Positions 56,972 through 64,000 of a stretch of 64,000 bases of DNA are shown here, piece by piece (the first letter of the stretch is position 1; every line of letters begins with the position of its first letter). The position numbers were made by a program, and so were the translations under genes. Under the pieces are notes generated by a model that did no database searches, was not told the DNA's origin, and saw only the letters and a list, made by a program, of their open reading frames with translations. The DNA is from Alphaproteobacteria bacterium (GTDB lineage Bacteria > Pseudomonadota > Alphaproteobacteria > Micavibrionales > Micavibrionaceae): NCBI GenBank assembly GCA_017999645.1, contig JAGNLJ010000002.1, forward strand, positions 168,757 to 232,756, in the 5' to 3' direction.

Positions 56972-58743
56972 TAATAGACCCTTGCTTTAGGCGGGATCGG
57001 CTCGACCTCACCGGTTAAGGTATGAAGAATGACCGGGCGGTAGTCGATTTTGACTTTGCCCTGATCGTTTATCCACGACACGGTGTGTTTCATCCAGTTT
57101 TTGTCATCGCGGTTTTTGAAATCTTCTCTCGCGTGCGCGCCGCGCGATTCCTGGCGGTTGGATGCGGAGTGCATGGTGACGACGGCCTGAGATAAAAGAT
57201 TATCGAGCTCCAGCGCTTCTGCGAGGTCGGTGTTGAAGATCATGGATTTATCTGTGACCTGCATATCGCCTTTTTGTGCGAAGCATTTATCGATGAGGCC
57301 GACGCCCTCTTCCAGAGTTTCGCCCGTGCGGAAGACTGCGGCATGGTTCTGCATAGAACGCTGCATCTGAAGACGAAGATCGGCAACGCGGGTTTTGCCC
57401 TTGCCGTGACGGATTTTGTCGAGACGCTCGAGACCGGCTTCAGATTTCAGCGGTTTATGCGCAGAGCCCGGTTTGACTTTTTCTGCGGCTTGAAGCGCGG
57501 CGGCGCGGCCGAAGACGACGAGATCTAACAGCGAGTTCGACCCTAAACGGTTCGCGCCGTGGACGGAGACACAGGCGGCTTCGCCGATTGCCATTAATCC
57601 ATTAACGACGCGGTTGGGGTCGGATGCGGTCGGGTTGACGACTTCGGTTCTGAAATTCGTCGGGATACCGCCCATATTGTAGTGAACGGTGGGCAGGACG
57701 GGGATGGGCTCGCGCGTCACGTCGACGCCCGCGAAAATGCGCGCGGATTCGGCGATGCCGGGCAGGCGCGAATGAATGATGTCGGGATCGAGATGCATCA
57801 GGTTCAGATGGATGTGATCTTTGTGTTCGCCGACGCCGCGGCCTTCGCGGATTTCGACGGTCATCGAGCGCGAAACAACGTCGCGGGAGGCGAGGTCCTT
57901 GGCGCTCGGCGCGTAGCGTTCCATGAAGCGCTCGCCTTCGGAGTTTGTAAGATAACCGCCCTCGCCGCGCACGCCCTCGGTAATCAAACAGCCCGCACCG
58001 TAAATGCCGGTCGGGTGGAACTGTACGAATTCCATGTCCTGTAATGGTATTCCGGCGCGGAGGACCATGGCGTTGCCATCGCCCGTGCATGTGTGTGCGG
58101 AGGTGCAGGAGAAATAAGCGCGGCCATAACCGCCGGTGGCGAGGATGACTTCGTGTGCGCGGAAGCGGTGGATTGTGCCATCGTCAAGATTCCAAGCGGT
58201 GACTCCGCGGCAAACGTCGCCATCCATGATGAGGTCGAGTGCGAAATATTCGACAAAGAATTCGGCCTTGTGCTTGAGGGCCTGCGTGTAAAGCGTGTGG
58301 AGGATGGCGTGGCCGGTGCGGTCGGCGGCGGCGCAGGTTCTTTGCGCGGTGCCCTTGCCGTAGTGCGTGGTCATGCCGCCGAAAGCGCGTTGATAGATTT
58401 TGCCTTCGGCCGTGCGCGAGAACGGGACGCCGTAATGCTCCAGCTCGATGACGGCGGGGATGGCTTCCTTGCACATATATTCGATGGCGTCCTGGTCGCC
58501 AAGCCAATCCGATCCTTTAATAGTGTCGTAGAAATGGAAGCGCCAGTCGTCTTCGCCCATATTGCCGAGCGCGGCGGAGATTCCTCCTTGAGCCGCCACG
58601 GTGTGCGAGCGGGTCGGGAAAACTTTTGTCACGAAAGCCGTCTTGAGGCCTTTTTCCGCGCAGCCAAAGCCGGCGCGAAGGCCCGCGCCACCAGCGCCGA
58701 CGACGACAACGTCATATTCATGATCGATGATTTTGTAGCTCAT
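56971..58743 (-). CDS. sdhA: Succinate dehydrogenase flavoprotein subunit SdhA
   Basis: SdhA oxidises succinate to fumarate with covalent FAD. The 590-residue protein (ATG 58743) begins with the FAD-binding [16 protein letters not shown]. The FAD-linked His lies in [13 protein letters not shown]. Active-site motifs: [15 protein letters not shown], and the Arg/His of [20 protein letters not shown] longer upstream frame overlaps sdhD and has no homology-like sequence. It overlaps sdhD by 4 nt. Confidence 0.98.
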   Translation of the reverse strand: MSYKIIDHEYDVVVVGAGGAGLRAGFGCAEKGLKTAFVTKVFPTRSHTVAAQGGISAALGNMGEDDWRFHFYDTIKGSDWLGDQDAIEYMCKEAIPAVIELEHYGVPFSRTAEGKIYQRAFGGMTTHYGKGTAQRTCAAADRTGHAILHTLYTQALKHKAEFFVEYFALDLIMDGDVCRGVTAWNLDDGTIHRFRAHEVILATGGYGRAYFSCTSAHTCTGDGNAMVLRAGIPLQDMEFVQFHPTGIYGAGCLITEGVRGEGGYLTNSEGERFMERYAPSAKDLASRDVVSRSMTVEIREGRGVGEHKDHIHLNLMHLDPDIIHSRLPGIAESARIFAGVDVTREPIPVLPTVHYNMGGIPTNFRTEVVNPTASDPNRVVNGLMAIGEAACVSVHGANRLGSNSLLDLVVFGRAAALQAAEKVKPGSAHKPLKSEAGLERLDKIRHGKGKTRVADLRLQMQRSMQNHAAVFRTGETLEEGVGLIDKCFAQKGDMQVTDKSMIFNTDLAEALELDNLLSQAVVTMHSASNRQESRGAHAREDFKNRDDKNWMKHTVSWINDQGKVKIDYRPVILHTLTGEVEPIPPKARVY

Positions 58744-59075
58744 AAGAAGGCGACCTTTACTACAGCGAGAACGGATATGGCGCCGACGATGACGAAGGCG
58801 ATGCATTTGGCAGTCATCGAGGCTTTCAGAATGCCGGGCGCGTGGACGTAATCTTCGAGGATTTCATGGACGCCGAGCATGCCGTGATAGAACGTGACGA
58901 CGATAAGCGCGATCATGAACACTGCGTTGACGGGGCTTTGCAGCCATGCGCGGAAAACTTCATACGGCGCGCCGATGAGGCCGAGGATATTCAGGATGAA
59001 CCAGATGCAGAGCGGAATGGCAGCGATAGCCGTCAAGCGAAGAACTTTCCAATGTTTTACAGCGTCGAGAGCCAT
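58740..59075 (-). CDS. sdhD: Succinate dehydrogenase membrane anchor SdhD
   Basis: A 111-residue protein with three helices (about 14-33, 45-62 and 85-108). The haem-ligand region is [18 protein letters not shown]. It binds haem b and quinone with SdhC. It lies 11 nt after sdhC and overlaps sdhA by 4 nt. Confidence 0.93.
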   Translation of the reverse strand: MALDAVKHWKVLRLTAIAAIPLCIWFILNILGLIGAPYEVFRAWLQSPVNAVFMIALIVVTFYHGMLGVHEILEDYVHAPGILKASMTAKCIAFVIVGAISVLAVVKVAFL

Positions 59076-59086
59076 TAATTTTTTTC

Positions 59087-59470
59087 CTAATTGTAAACTT
59101 CATACCATGTGGCGGCAGTCGCCAGCGCGGTGAACAATAATACGACATAGCCCGATGTGTAGGCTTGCTTGAGTTTAAAGCCGCGCGCGGTGTCCCAGAT
59201 TAAATGACGGACGCCGTTGAAGAGATGGTAATAAAACGCAACCGACCAGCCGAACATCATGAAGATGCCGAGCGGCGAGCGGATGAAATTCATGGCGATA
59301 TTATATTGCTCTTCGCCGAGCGCGGCGGCGACCAGCCACCAGGCGATCATCAGACCGCCGATACTCAGTGCGGCGCCGGTCATGCGGTGCAAAATCGACA
59401 AAATAGCCAGGAGCGGCAGGCGGTAAACCTGGAGATGCGGCGAGAGTGGCCTGTTGCTGTTGGCGGACAT
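59087..59470 (-). CDS. sdhC: Succinate dehydrogenase cytochrome b556 subunit SdhC
   Basis: A 127-residue protein from ATG 59470 with three helices. The start SANSNRPLSPHLQVYRLP, then AILSILHRMTGAAL with the quinone-site Ser and Arg, and the haem-ligand region AFYYHLFNGVRHLIWDTA are typical. It is the first gene of sdhCDAB. An upstream in-frame ATG (59512) gives a basic 14-residue extension and lacks a better ribosome site. Confidence 0.95.
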   Translation of the reverse strand: MSANSNRPLSPHLQVYRLPLLAILSILHRMTGAALSIGGLMIAWWLVAAALGEEQYNIAMNFIRSPLGIFMMFGWSVAFYYHLFNGVRHLIWDTARGFKLKQAYTSGYVVLLFTALATAATWYEVYN

Positions 59471-59552
59471 CTGATTTCTTTCAAGACGCGCACGGGCAAG
59501 GGCCCGGAGCACCCTTATAATAGGTTTTTTCCCTGTGAAATCAATGGGGGTT

Positions 59553-60578
59553 TTAGGCCGCGGCCCTGGCTTTCAACTGCTTTTTTACCAGCAATTCCGC
59601 GATTTGCACGGCATTAAGGGCCGCGCCCTTGCGGAGGTTGTCGGATACGCACCAGAAGTTCAGCCCGTTTTCGACCGATATGTCCTCGCGGATACGGCTG
59701 ACGAATACGTCGTCGTCGCCCTGCGTTTCGGCGGGGGTGGCGTAGGTCAGTTCGCTATCGGTGTCGATGACGGTGATGCCGGGTGCCTTGCGTAGGATTT
59801 TACGCGCCTCGTCGGCGGAAATTTCGCGCTCGAACTCGACATTGACCATTTCAGAGTGGCCGATGAACACAGGCACGCGCACGCACGACGCACAGACCCT
59901 GATATCGGACCCGAGAATTTTTTTAGTCTCGACCATCATCTTCCATTCTTCCTTGGTCATGCCATCATCCATGAATTTGTCGATGTGCGGGATAACGTTG
60001 AACGCGATCTGCTTCGGATAAACATCCGGCGTCGGCGTCGCGTTCATGAAGATGCCCTTGGTCTGGTTGAACAGCTCGTCCATCGCGGCCTTACCGGTGC
60101 CGGACACGGATTGATATGTGGCCACAACAACGCGTTTGATTTTCGCGAAGTCATGCAGTGGTTTTAACGCCACGACCATTTGAATTGTCGAACAGTTTGG
60201 CACGGCAATGATGTTGCGTTTCACGTAGTCATTGATCGCGTCCGGGTTTACTTCCGGCACGATGAGGGGGATGTCCGGCTCCATACGGAACAGGCTGGTT
60301 TTATCGATGACGATGGCATGTTTTGCCGCGCGCGGAACGAATTCTTTGGATACGTCAGAACCGGCTGCCGAGAAAACAATATCGGTGCCCTTGAAATCGA
60401 ACGTGGCGAGATTTTGAACTTTCAGGTTTTTCTCGCCATAGGAGACTTCCTTGCCCACGGAACGCGCCGAGGCAAGCGCAACGACTTCATCAGCCGGGAA
60501 TTTTCGCTCATCCAGAATTTTCAGGACTTCCGTCCCGACATTTCCGGTGGCGCCAACGACTGCGATTTTGTATCCCAT
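59553..60578 (-). CDS. asd: Aspartate-semialdehyde dehydrogenase
   Basis: Asd makes aspartate semialdehyde, the branch point to lysine, diaminopimelate, threonine and methionine. The 341-residue protein has the NADP-binding VVGATGNVGTEVLKIL, the catalytic Cys in AVPNCSTIQMVVAL, SVSGTGKAAMDELFNQT and the catalytic His in FIGHSEMVNVEFE. ATG 60578 has a strong ribosome site AGGAG 6 nt upstream. A much longer upstream frame overlaps the kinase gene and is rejected. It is divergent from the histidine kinase. Confidence 0.97.
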   Translation of the reverse strand: MGYKIAVVGATGNVGTEVLKILDERKFPADEVVALASARSVGKEVSYGEKNLKVQNLATFDFKGTDIVFSAAGSDVSKEFVPRAAKHAIVIDKTSLFRMEPDIPLIVPEVNPDAINDYVKRNIIAVPNCSTIQMVVALKPLHDFAKIKRVVVATYQSVSGTGKAAMDELFNQTKGIFMNATPTPDVYPKQIAFNVIPHIDKFMDDGMTKEEWKMMVETKKILGSDIRVCASCVRVPVFIGHSEMVNVEFEREISADEARKILRKAPGITVIDTDSELTYATPAETQGDDDVFVSRIREDISVENGLNFWCVSDNLRKGAALNAVQIAELLVKKQLKARAAA

Positions 60579-60681
60579 AATAATCTCCTGTATTCCCGAG
60601 GGCTTCTCCCGCCGGGAGTATCTGTGATAGTCTAAAACCGGCTTTAAAGGCAAGGATTTCAAGCGGTTTTTCGACATTTCG

Positions 60682-62955
60682 ATGCAGGATTCCTCGATAT
60701 ACGACGACATTCCACTCGCAGTGTGCGTGCTGCGTAAAAGCCGCATGGGTAATGCTGTGCTGTATGCCAATGCCGCGTTTACCCATATGGCGGGTGCTGA
60801 CAATCCCGGCCAGGTAAAGGGCCAGAATTTCGACGATGTCTGGCCAGACCTTGAGGCCTCGGTTTTTCTGAAAAAGCTCAAAAGTGTAACCCCGCCAAAG
60901 ACTTACATCATGCCAGCCAGCCGGGTTTATAAAACCGGCAAGAGATGGGTGAGTTTCGTGATCACCGAAAGTGTTTGGGATGGGGAAGAGGCTTTTGTTC
61001 TCTGGGGCGCGGATATCTCCGCGACCAAGGAACATGAAGAGGAACTGATTGCCGCCGTCGAGAAGGCCGACGCGATGGCGGAAATGAAATCCAATTTCCT
61101 GGCGACGATGAGCCATGAAATCAGAACGCCCATGCAGACAATTTACGGGCTGCTGGAATTGATCGCGGATGAACGTCCCGACGAGCGCATCAGCGCCATG
61201 GTCGGAACGGCGCAGAGCGCGGCGAGCGGGCTGCTGGAAATCCTCGACGATATTCTTGATCTCGCAAAGATGGATGCGAACAAGATGGAGCTCGACGTGT
61301 TCGAGGTTCCGGTCAGGACGCTCGTGCGCGGCATCCTCGAGGCGCTGGCGGTGAAGGTTCACGGCGTTAATGTCGAACTGAAAGACGATATCGCCACGGA
61401 TGTTCCGTTCGTTATCATCGGCGACCCAAAGCGGCTGCGGCAGATCATCATGAATCTTGCGGGTAATGCGCTGAAATTCACCAAGGATGGTACCGTTACG
61501 GTGCGGGTCACACGTGAGCTTAAAAACATAACGGTACCGGCGGGCAAGCTGGGCCTGCGTTTTGAAGTGGTCGATACGGGTATCGGCATGAGTCCCGAAG
61601 TTTGCGCAAAACTGTTCCAATCCTTCACGCAAGCCGACAATTCGACATCGCGCAAATATGGCGGCACGGGGCTTGGGCTTTCGATCTGCCGGAAATTGAC
61701 CGAACTGATGGGCGGAAAAATCGGCGTGACCAGCGCCGAGGGACAAGGATCGGTTTTCTGGTTTGAAATTCCAACCGAGGAAGTGGATGTTAATAAAACC
61801 ACGATCGAGTTGCCCAAGCTGGACGGAATTTCCGTTCTGTCAGTCGAGGATCACCCGCGCGGTGCGAAAGAAATTGTAAACTCCCTGCGATCAATGGGGG
61901 CGACGGTCGAGAGTTGTCCTTCTTATATGGAGGGCTACCAGCTCGTGCAGCGCCGCCCGTTCGATGTCGCGGTGATCGACCAGGGTTTGCCGGATGGCCT
62001 CGGCCTCGACCTCATTAAAGAGATCATGCATATCCGCCCTAATATCGGCTTGATCATGTATACGGTGCGGGATGATGTGGGATTGCAGCACAGCCTGCAG
62101 GCGCTTGGCGTAACGTATCTCACGAAACCCGCGAGCCGTGCGGGTCTCGGCGAAGCGGTTAAAAACGCATCGAGCAAGGCAAGCCATATCAATATCGAAG
62201 GCCCGACGCGCCTGTTAATCGCTGAAGACACGATCAGCGTGCAGGAAATCCTGAAACGCCAACTGCAAAAAGTCGGCGTGGAAGCGGATTTCGTAGAGAA
62301 CGGACGGCAGGCGCTGGATGCGTTGGAGACGGGTAAATACGGCATACTGGTTACGGACCTGCATATGCCGGGCATTGACGGTTATGGCCTTGTCGATGCG
62401 ATACGAAAGAAAGAAAAAACGGATGGCGGACATTTTCCGGTGATCGCCCTGACGGCAGACGTGCAGATGGCGCAGCGCGATGCGTATTTGCGGCACGGGT
62501 TTGATGAATGCCTGCTCAAGCCGGTTTCGCTCGGCCAGTTCAGGCGGCTGTTGATACGCTGGGGGCTTCTGAAAGAAGCAGCACCCGAACACGCTGCGCT
62601 GCCCAAGCTTCAGAAAAAAACCACGGCGGCAGTCGACAAGGCAGCGATGCGGGAACTCATGGGCGCATTTGATGACAACGCGATCGAGATGCTCAATATG
62701 TTCAGCGATATGACGGCGCCGTTGATCAAGCGCATTCAAAAGGCACAGGATCAGAATGATTTTCATGACCTCAAGGAAGCGGCGCACAGCCTGAAAGGTG
62801 CGGCGCGCTCAGCCTGCTGCAATATCCTCGGCGATATGGCCAGTGAATTACAGGATAACGCCGAGCGGAAGAAAGCGTCGGTGGAGCTGGTGCGCGATAT
62901 TGTCGCGGAATTCGCGCGCGCGGAAATAGAGATCAAGACATTGAAAGCGGATTAG
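60682..62955 (+). CDS. Hybrid histidine kinase with two receiver domains and Hpt
   Basis: A 757-residue soluble phosphorelay protein. A PAS sensor lies at about 10-115, then HisKA with His145 (ATMSHEIRTPMQT) and HATPase_c with N box NLAGNALKFTKDG, G boxes DTGIGMSP and GGTGLGLSI. Receiver 1 (about 375-490) keeps the phosphoacceptor Asp in AVIDQGLPDG. Receiver 2 (about 510-630) has TDLHMPGIDGYG and a conserved KP. The end is an Hpt domain with the His in AAHSLKGAARS. No membrane helices, so it senses inside the cell. The output partner is not nearby. Confidence 0.93.
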   Translation: MQDSSIYDDIPLAVCVLRKSRMGNAVLYANAAFTHMAGADNPGQVKGQNFDDVWPDLEASVFLKKLKSVTPPKTYIMPASRVYKTGKRWVSFVITESVWDGEEAFVLWGADISATKEHEEELIAAVEKADAMAEMKSNFLATMSHEIRTPMQTIYGLLELIADERPDERISAMVGTAQSAASGLLEILDDILDLAKMDANKMELDVFEVPVRTLVRGILEALAVKVHGVNVELKDDIATDVPFVIIGDPKRLRQIIMNLAGNALKFTKDGTVTVRVTRELKNITVPAGKLGLRFEVVDTGIGMSPEVCAKLFQSFTQADNSTSRKYGGTGLGLSICRKLTELMGGKIGVTSAEGQGSVFWFEIPTEEVDVNKTTIELPKLDGISVLSVEDHPRGAKEIVNSLRSMGATVESCPSYMEGYQLVQRRPFDVAVIDQGLPDGLGLDLIKEIMHIRPNIGLIMYTVRDDVGLQHSLQALGVTYLTKPASRAGLGEAVKNASSKASHINIEGPTRLLIAEDTISVQEILKRQLQKVGVEADFVENGRQALDALETGKYGILVTDLHMPGIDGYGLVDAIRKKEKTDGGHFPVIALTADVQMAQRDAYLRHGFDECLLKPVSLGQFRRLLIRWGLLKEAAPEHAALPKLQKKTTAAVDKAAMRELMGAFDDNAIEMLNMFSDMTAPLIKRIQKAQDQNDFHDLKEAAHSLKGAARSACCNILGDMASELQDNAERKKASVELVRDIVAEFARAEIEIKTLKAD

Positions 62956-63749
62956 TCGGCAGAGGAGCAGTCGCTCTGGTCCGGCGGGTTGGCGGTCGTT
63001 TCATCGCCGTCTGTATCGCCGTTAAAAACAGCCACTGTATTGTTCATGACCATCCAGAGCCGGAAACATACGTCACCTGAGGCACATTCCAGGTCGCCGT
63101 CGCTGTCGAGTTCCTCGACGCCGCCGGTGGCATCGATGATGTCAGCCTCGCATTCGGCGAATTTTTCATCAAGTTTGGTCAGGGCCGTCACGAGAAAGGC
63201 GTCGCTTTTAGACGTGGCGGTCCAGAAGAAGATGCCATCAGCACCATTGTAATATTGCCACTCGCCGAACAATTCCGGTGGCGGCGGCAGGAATTTACCC
63301 TCCGCGCCAGTAAAAATCAGCTCGTGATCGTCATGATTGGGACCCTCGCCCGGATTATTGCCGGGACAACGGAGATCGCGCACAAACGGGCCGTCGGCTT
63401 CGTCCGGGGTGGCATTCGTGTAAAAAGTCGAGGCGGGATTGATGGGATAATTCCTGCGCGCGCTGGGGTCGGTTCCGGCGGCATTCGTACAATGAGCCTC
63501 CAACGGCGCGGCGTCCTTTATGCAGCGGTCGCCCTTGGGATAAGACAGCACGCATTCCTGAATGGCGGCACGGATGACGTTGGCCTGACTTTCGACTTCT
63601 GTGAGCGTTTTAAACGTATTCTGGGTTGATGTCTGCTGGCTGGAAGGCTCCATGAAGGTAATGGTCAGGGCTGCCAGCAGGGCGATTGCGATCAAAATAT
63701 AAACAAGCGCGCTTCCCTTTTCGTGATTGCGGAAGCGCGCCTGTGACAT
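62952..63749 (-). CDS. Prepilin-like secreted protein
   Basis: A 265-residue protein whose start looks like a type IV prepilin: basic leader HEKG, cleavage after Gly12, then a hydrophobic helix SALVYILIAIALLAALTITF. Position +5 is Tyr, not Glu, as in some minor pilins. The mature part is acidic with about nine cysteines (for example IQECVLSYPKGDRC, LRCPGNN, LECASGDVC) that could pair, and ends with a very acidic tail. No family is recognised. It lies after a partial gene on the same strand. Confidence 0.7.
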   Translation of the reverse strand: MSQARFRNHEKGSALVYILIAIALLAALTITFMEPSSQQTSTQNTFKTLTEVESQANVIRAAIQECVLSYPKGDRCIKDAAPLEAHCTNAAGTDPSARRNYPINPASTFYTNATPDEADGPFVRDLRCPGNNPGEGPNHDDHELIFTGAEGKFLPPPPELFGEWQYYNGADGIFFWTATSKSDAFLVTALTKLDEKFAECEADIIDATGGVEELDSDGDLECASGDVCFRLWMVMNNTVAVFNGDTDGDETTANPPDQSDCSSAD

Positions 63750-63776
63750 GATTTTTGATCCTGTAGAAAAGGAAAT

Positions 63777-63807
63777 GCGGGAAGGGACGTACGAGCCCCT
63801 TCCCCGC
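63777..63807 (-). terminator. Terminator hairpin after the right-edge gene
   Basis: On the minus strand GCGGGgAAGGG pairs with CCCTTCCCGC (one bulged G) around GCTCGTACGT, followed by ATTTCCTTTTC. It lies 6 nt past the stop of the gene at the right edge and 28 nt before the prepilin-like gene, so it may weaken transcription into that gene. Confidence 0.55.
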
Positions 63808-63812
63808 GTGAC

Positions 63813-64000
63813 TTATTGCTCGATCAGAACGTGGTAGTAGTAATTGACGCCGCCCATGGAGAAGCAGCCGAAGGCCTGACCGTTAAGGGTGCTGGTCGTC
63901 GCGTTACCAATGGTCCCGCCGCTGCCGCCAGAGGCCAAGGCAGTTACATAGGAACCACCGCCGCCAAGCTTCGATGTGCCGTCGATACCTGTTTCAGCTA
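63813..64000 (-). CDS. C-terminal end of a glycine-rich protein (partial)
   Basis: The last 62 residues of a protein that continues beyond the window, ending at TAA 63813-63815. The sequence is Gly-, Ser- and Thr-rich (KLGGGGSYVTALASGGSGG), with one Cys and an aromatic end VNYYYHVLIEQ. This resembles the end of an exported beta-rich protein or a pilin-like protein. It is in the same direction as the prepilin-like gene, so the two may share a pathway. Family not recognised. Confidence 0.55.
   Translation of the reverse strand, partial: AETGIDGTSKLGGGGSYVTALASGGSGGTIGNATTSTLNGQAFGCFSMGGVNYYYHVLIEQ

Noticed and set aside
60508..61746. Minus-strand frame of 412 codons across the asd-kinase gap
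   Set aside because: It runs antisense through the kinase domain and through the asd promoter. asd has a clear ATG with AGGAG at 60578.

Overview
The window looks like a chromosomal segment of an alphaproteobacterium. The evidence is the FtsZ C-terminal peptide ([11 protein letters not shown]), an ATP12-type F1 assembly chaperone, a DUF3035 lipoprotein, GATTC (GANTC, CcrM-type) sites and a DnaA box pair in front of ftsZ, and the block lspA - DUF3035 - M16 - M16 - pgi. Nearly all genes are housekeeping genes. No tRNA or rRNA gene, prophage, insertion sequence or CRISPR array was seen.

Region 1 (1-27 kb) is almost all on the minus strand and is a complete division and cell wall (dcw) cluster. 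In order of transcription it reads mraZ, rsmH, ftsL, ftsI, murE, a 146-residue orphan, mraY, murD, ftsW, murG, murC, murB, then ddl, ftsQ, ftsA, ftsZ, then lpxC, bamD, recN, ligA. There is no full murF in its usual place between murE and mraY: only a short protein resembling a MurF C-terminal domain is found there. Instead, between murB and ddl and on the opposite strand, lie an alpha/beta hydrolase and a Mur ligase whose N-terminal substrate domain is replaced by membrane helices. The neighbouring ddl is also an unusual long form. Control elements include five MraZ-type boxes at exact 10-bp spacing over the mraZ promoter, and a DnaA-box pair with four GATTC sites before ftsZ. The RNase P RNA gene lies upstream of mraZ.

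Region 2 (27-45 kb) holds ampD, msrA, ribF - AEC transporter - ileS - DUF2628-like (minus), then bufA-bufB-bufC (plus), a bufferin-type RiPP cluster with an MNIO enzyme, then lspA, a DUF3035 lipoprotein, two M16 peptidases, pgi, a pentapeptide-repeat protein, mutL and a small membrane protein. The ileS reading frame carries an in-frame 69-bp palindromic repeat.

Region 3 (45-64 kb) holds an ABC exporter, a 49-residue small gene, an ATP12 chaperone, an AsmA-like protein, rluC and crcB, a DMT exporter, rarA, nadA-nadC, a secreted protein, an FkbM methyltransferase, sdhCDAB, asd, a hybrid histidine kinase, and two genes at the right edge, one of them prepilin-like.

Short GC-rich palindromic repeats recur between genes (near 4.75, 5.86, 10.2, 27.0 and 32.0 kb) and inside ileS. 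The two most promising leads are the membrane-anchored Mur ligase arrangement and the bufferin cluster with a perfect inverted repeat around its bufB start codon.
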